Below are positions 5,166 through 5,273 of a stretch of 5,273 nucleotides of DNA, one piece after another. The DNA comes from an uncultured Burkholderiales bacterium (GTDB taxonomy: Bacteria; Pseudomonadota; Gammaproteobacteria; Burkholderiales; Burkholderiaceae_E). The translations under genes were made by a program, and so were the position numbers. Where the stretch lies: positions 1 to 5,273 of the forward strand of contig CAIUGQ010000296.1 of assembly GCA_903898725.1 (NCBI GenBank), given 5' to 3'. Positions within the stretch are counted from its first letter, which is position 1. Every line of letters starts with the position of its first letter. The notes under the pieces were generated by a model. It worked only from the letters and a program-made list of their open reading frames with translations, had not been told where the DNA came from and did not search any database.

Positions 5166-5192
5166 GGCGCGCGCGCCGCGCGGGCTCAGCCC
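5166..5192. terminator. GC-palindromic region between convergent genes
   Basis: GGCGCGCGCGCC (5166-5177) is a perfect 12-base palindrome. It is followed by GGGC-TCA-GCCC (5182-5192), a 4-bp stem whose 3-base loop is the stop codon of the minus-strand gene (5186-5188). Together they fill the 24-base gap after the dehydrogenase stop. They may help end or stabilise the converging transcripts, but there is no T-tract and the stems are short, so this is a tentative call. Confidence 0.25.
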
Positions 5193-5273
5193 TTGTGCCG
5201 GGCGAGTGCCTGTGCGCGCAGCTCGTCGATCGTCTGGCCGGCGGTGATCGCCTGCGGGTCGATGACCAGCTCG
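5186..5273 (-). CDS. C-terminal end of an unidentified protein (partial)
   Basis: A minus-strand frame enters from the right window edge and stops with TGA at 5188-5186. It gives 28 residues that begin ELVIDPQAITAGQTIDEL (reading inward from the edge) and end LARHKG. Nearly every third codon position is G or C, and the composition is that of a soluble protein with a closing charged helix (the DELRAQALARHK part), which supports real coding rather than chance. The family cannot be recognised from so short a tail, and I make no functional claim. It converges on the dehydrogenase gene with a 24-base gap. Confidence 0.6.
   Translation of the reverse strand, partial: ELVIDPQAITAGQTIDELRAQALARHKG

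Overview
The window is GC-rich DNA (about 70% G+C by eye, with third codon positions almost always G or C) packed with ordinary bacterial chromosomal genes. The protein sequences and the strong GGAG-type ribosome binding sites suggest a betaproteobacterium, probably of the order Burkholderiales. That placement is an inference from general resemblance, not from a marker gene. There is no sign of phage, transposon, CRISPR, tRNA or rRNA sequence.

Left part (1-1741): a small two-helix membrane protein of unknown function overlaps by ATGA with dut (dUTPase, nucleotide pool sanitation). dut converges with tal (transaldolase, pentose phosphate pathway) on the minus strand. Only 13 bases separate the two genes, and a perfect GC hairpin spans the junction with the tal stop codon in its loop.

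Middle (1742-1903): this is the divergent control region between tal and the rightward gene set. It holds the most informative non-coding signal in the window, a perfect FNR/Anr/Dnr-type palindrome TTGAC-N4-GTCAA. The palindrome is followed at nearly class II spacing by a weak -10-like hexamer, and then by a strong ribosome binding site for a universal stress protein gene.

Right part (1904-5161): three rightward genes follow: a tandem-domain universal stress protein, a polytopic membrane protein of the MgtC/SapB-DUF4010 type, and a zinc-dependent alcohol dehydrogenase-like oxidoreductase with a complete catalytic and structural zinc ligand set. A C-rich, G-poor 98-base leader separates the membrane protein gene from the dehydrogenase gene. 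Usp proteins and Zn-dehydrogenases are known members of oxygen-limitation regulons in Pseudomonas and Burkholderia. The working hypothesis is therefore a low-oxygen (or NO) survival cassette driven by an FNR-family regulator, with the DUF4010 membrane protein as its least understood component. The right edge (5186-5273) holds the last 28 codons of an unidentified minus-strand gene converging on the dehydrogenase.

Most of the window is conventional. The FNR-like promoter and the Usp/DUF4010/dehydrogenase grouping are the parts worth following up. No clearly novel system could be demonstrated from sequence alone.
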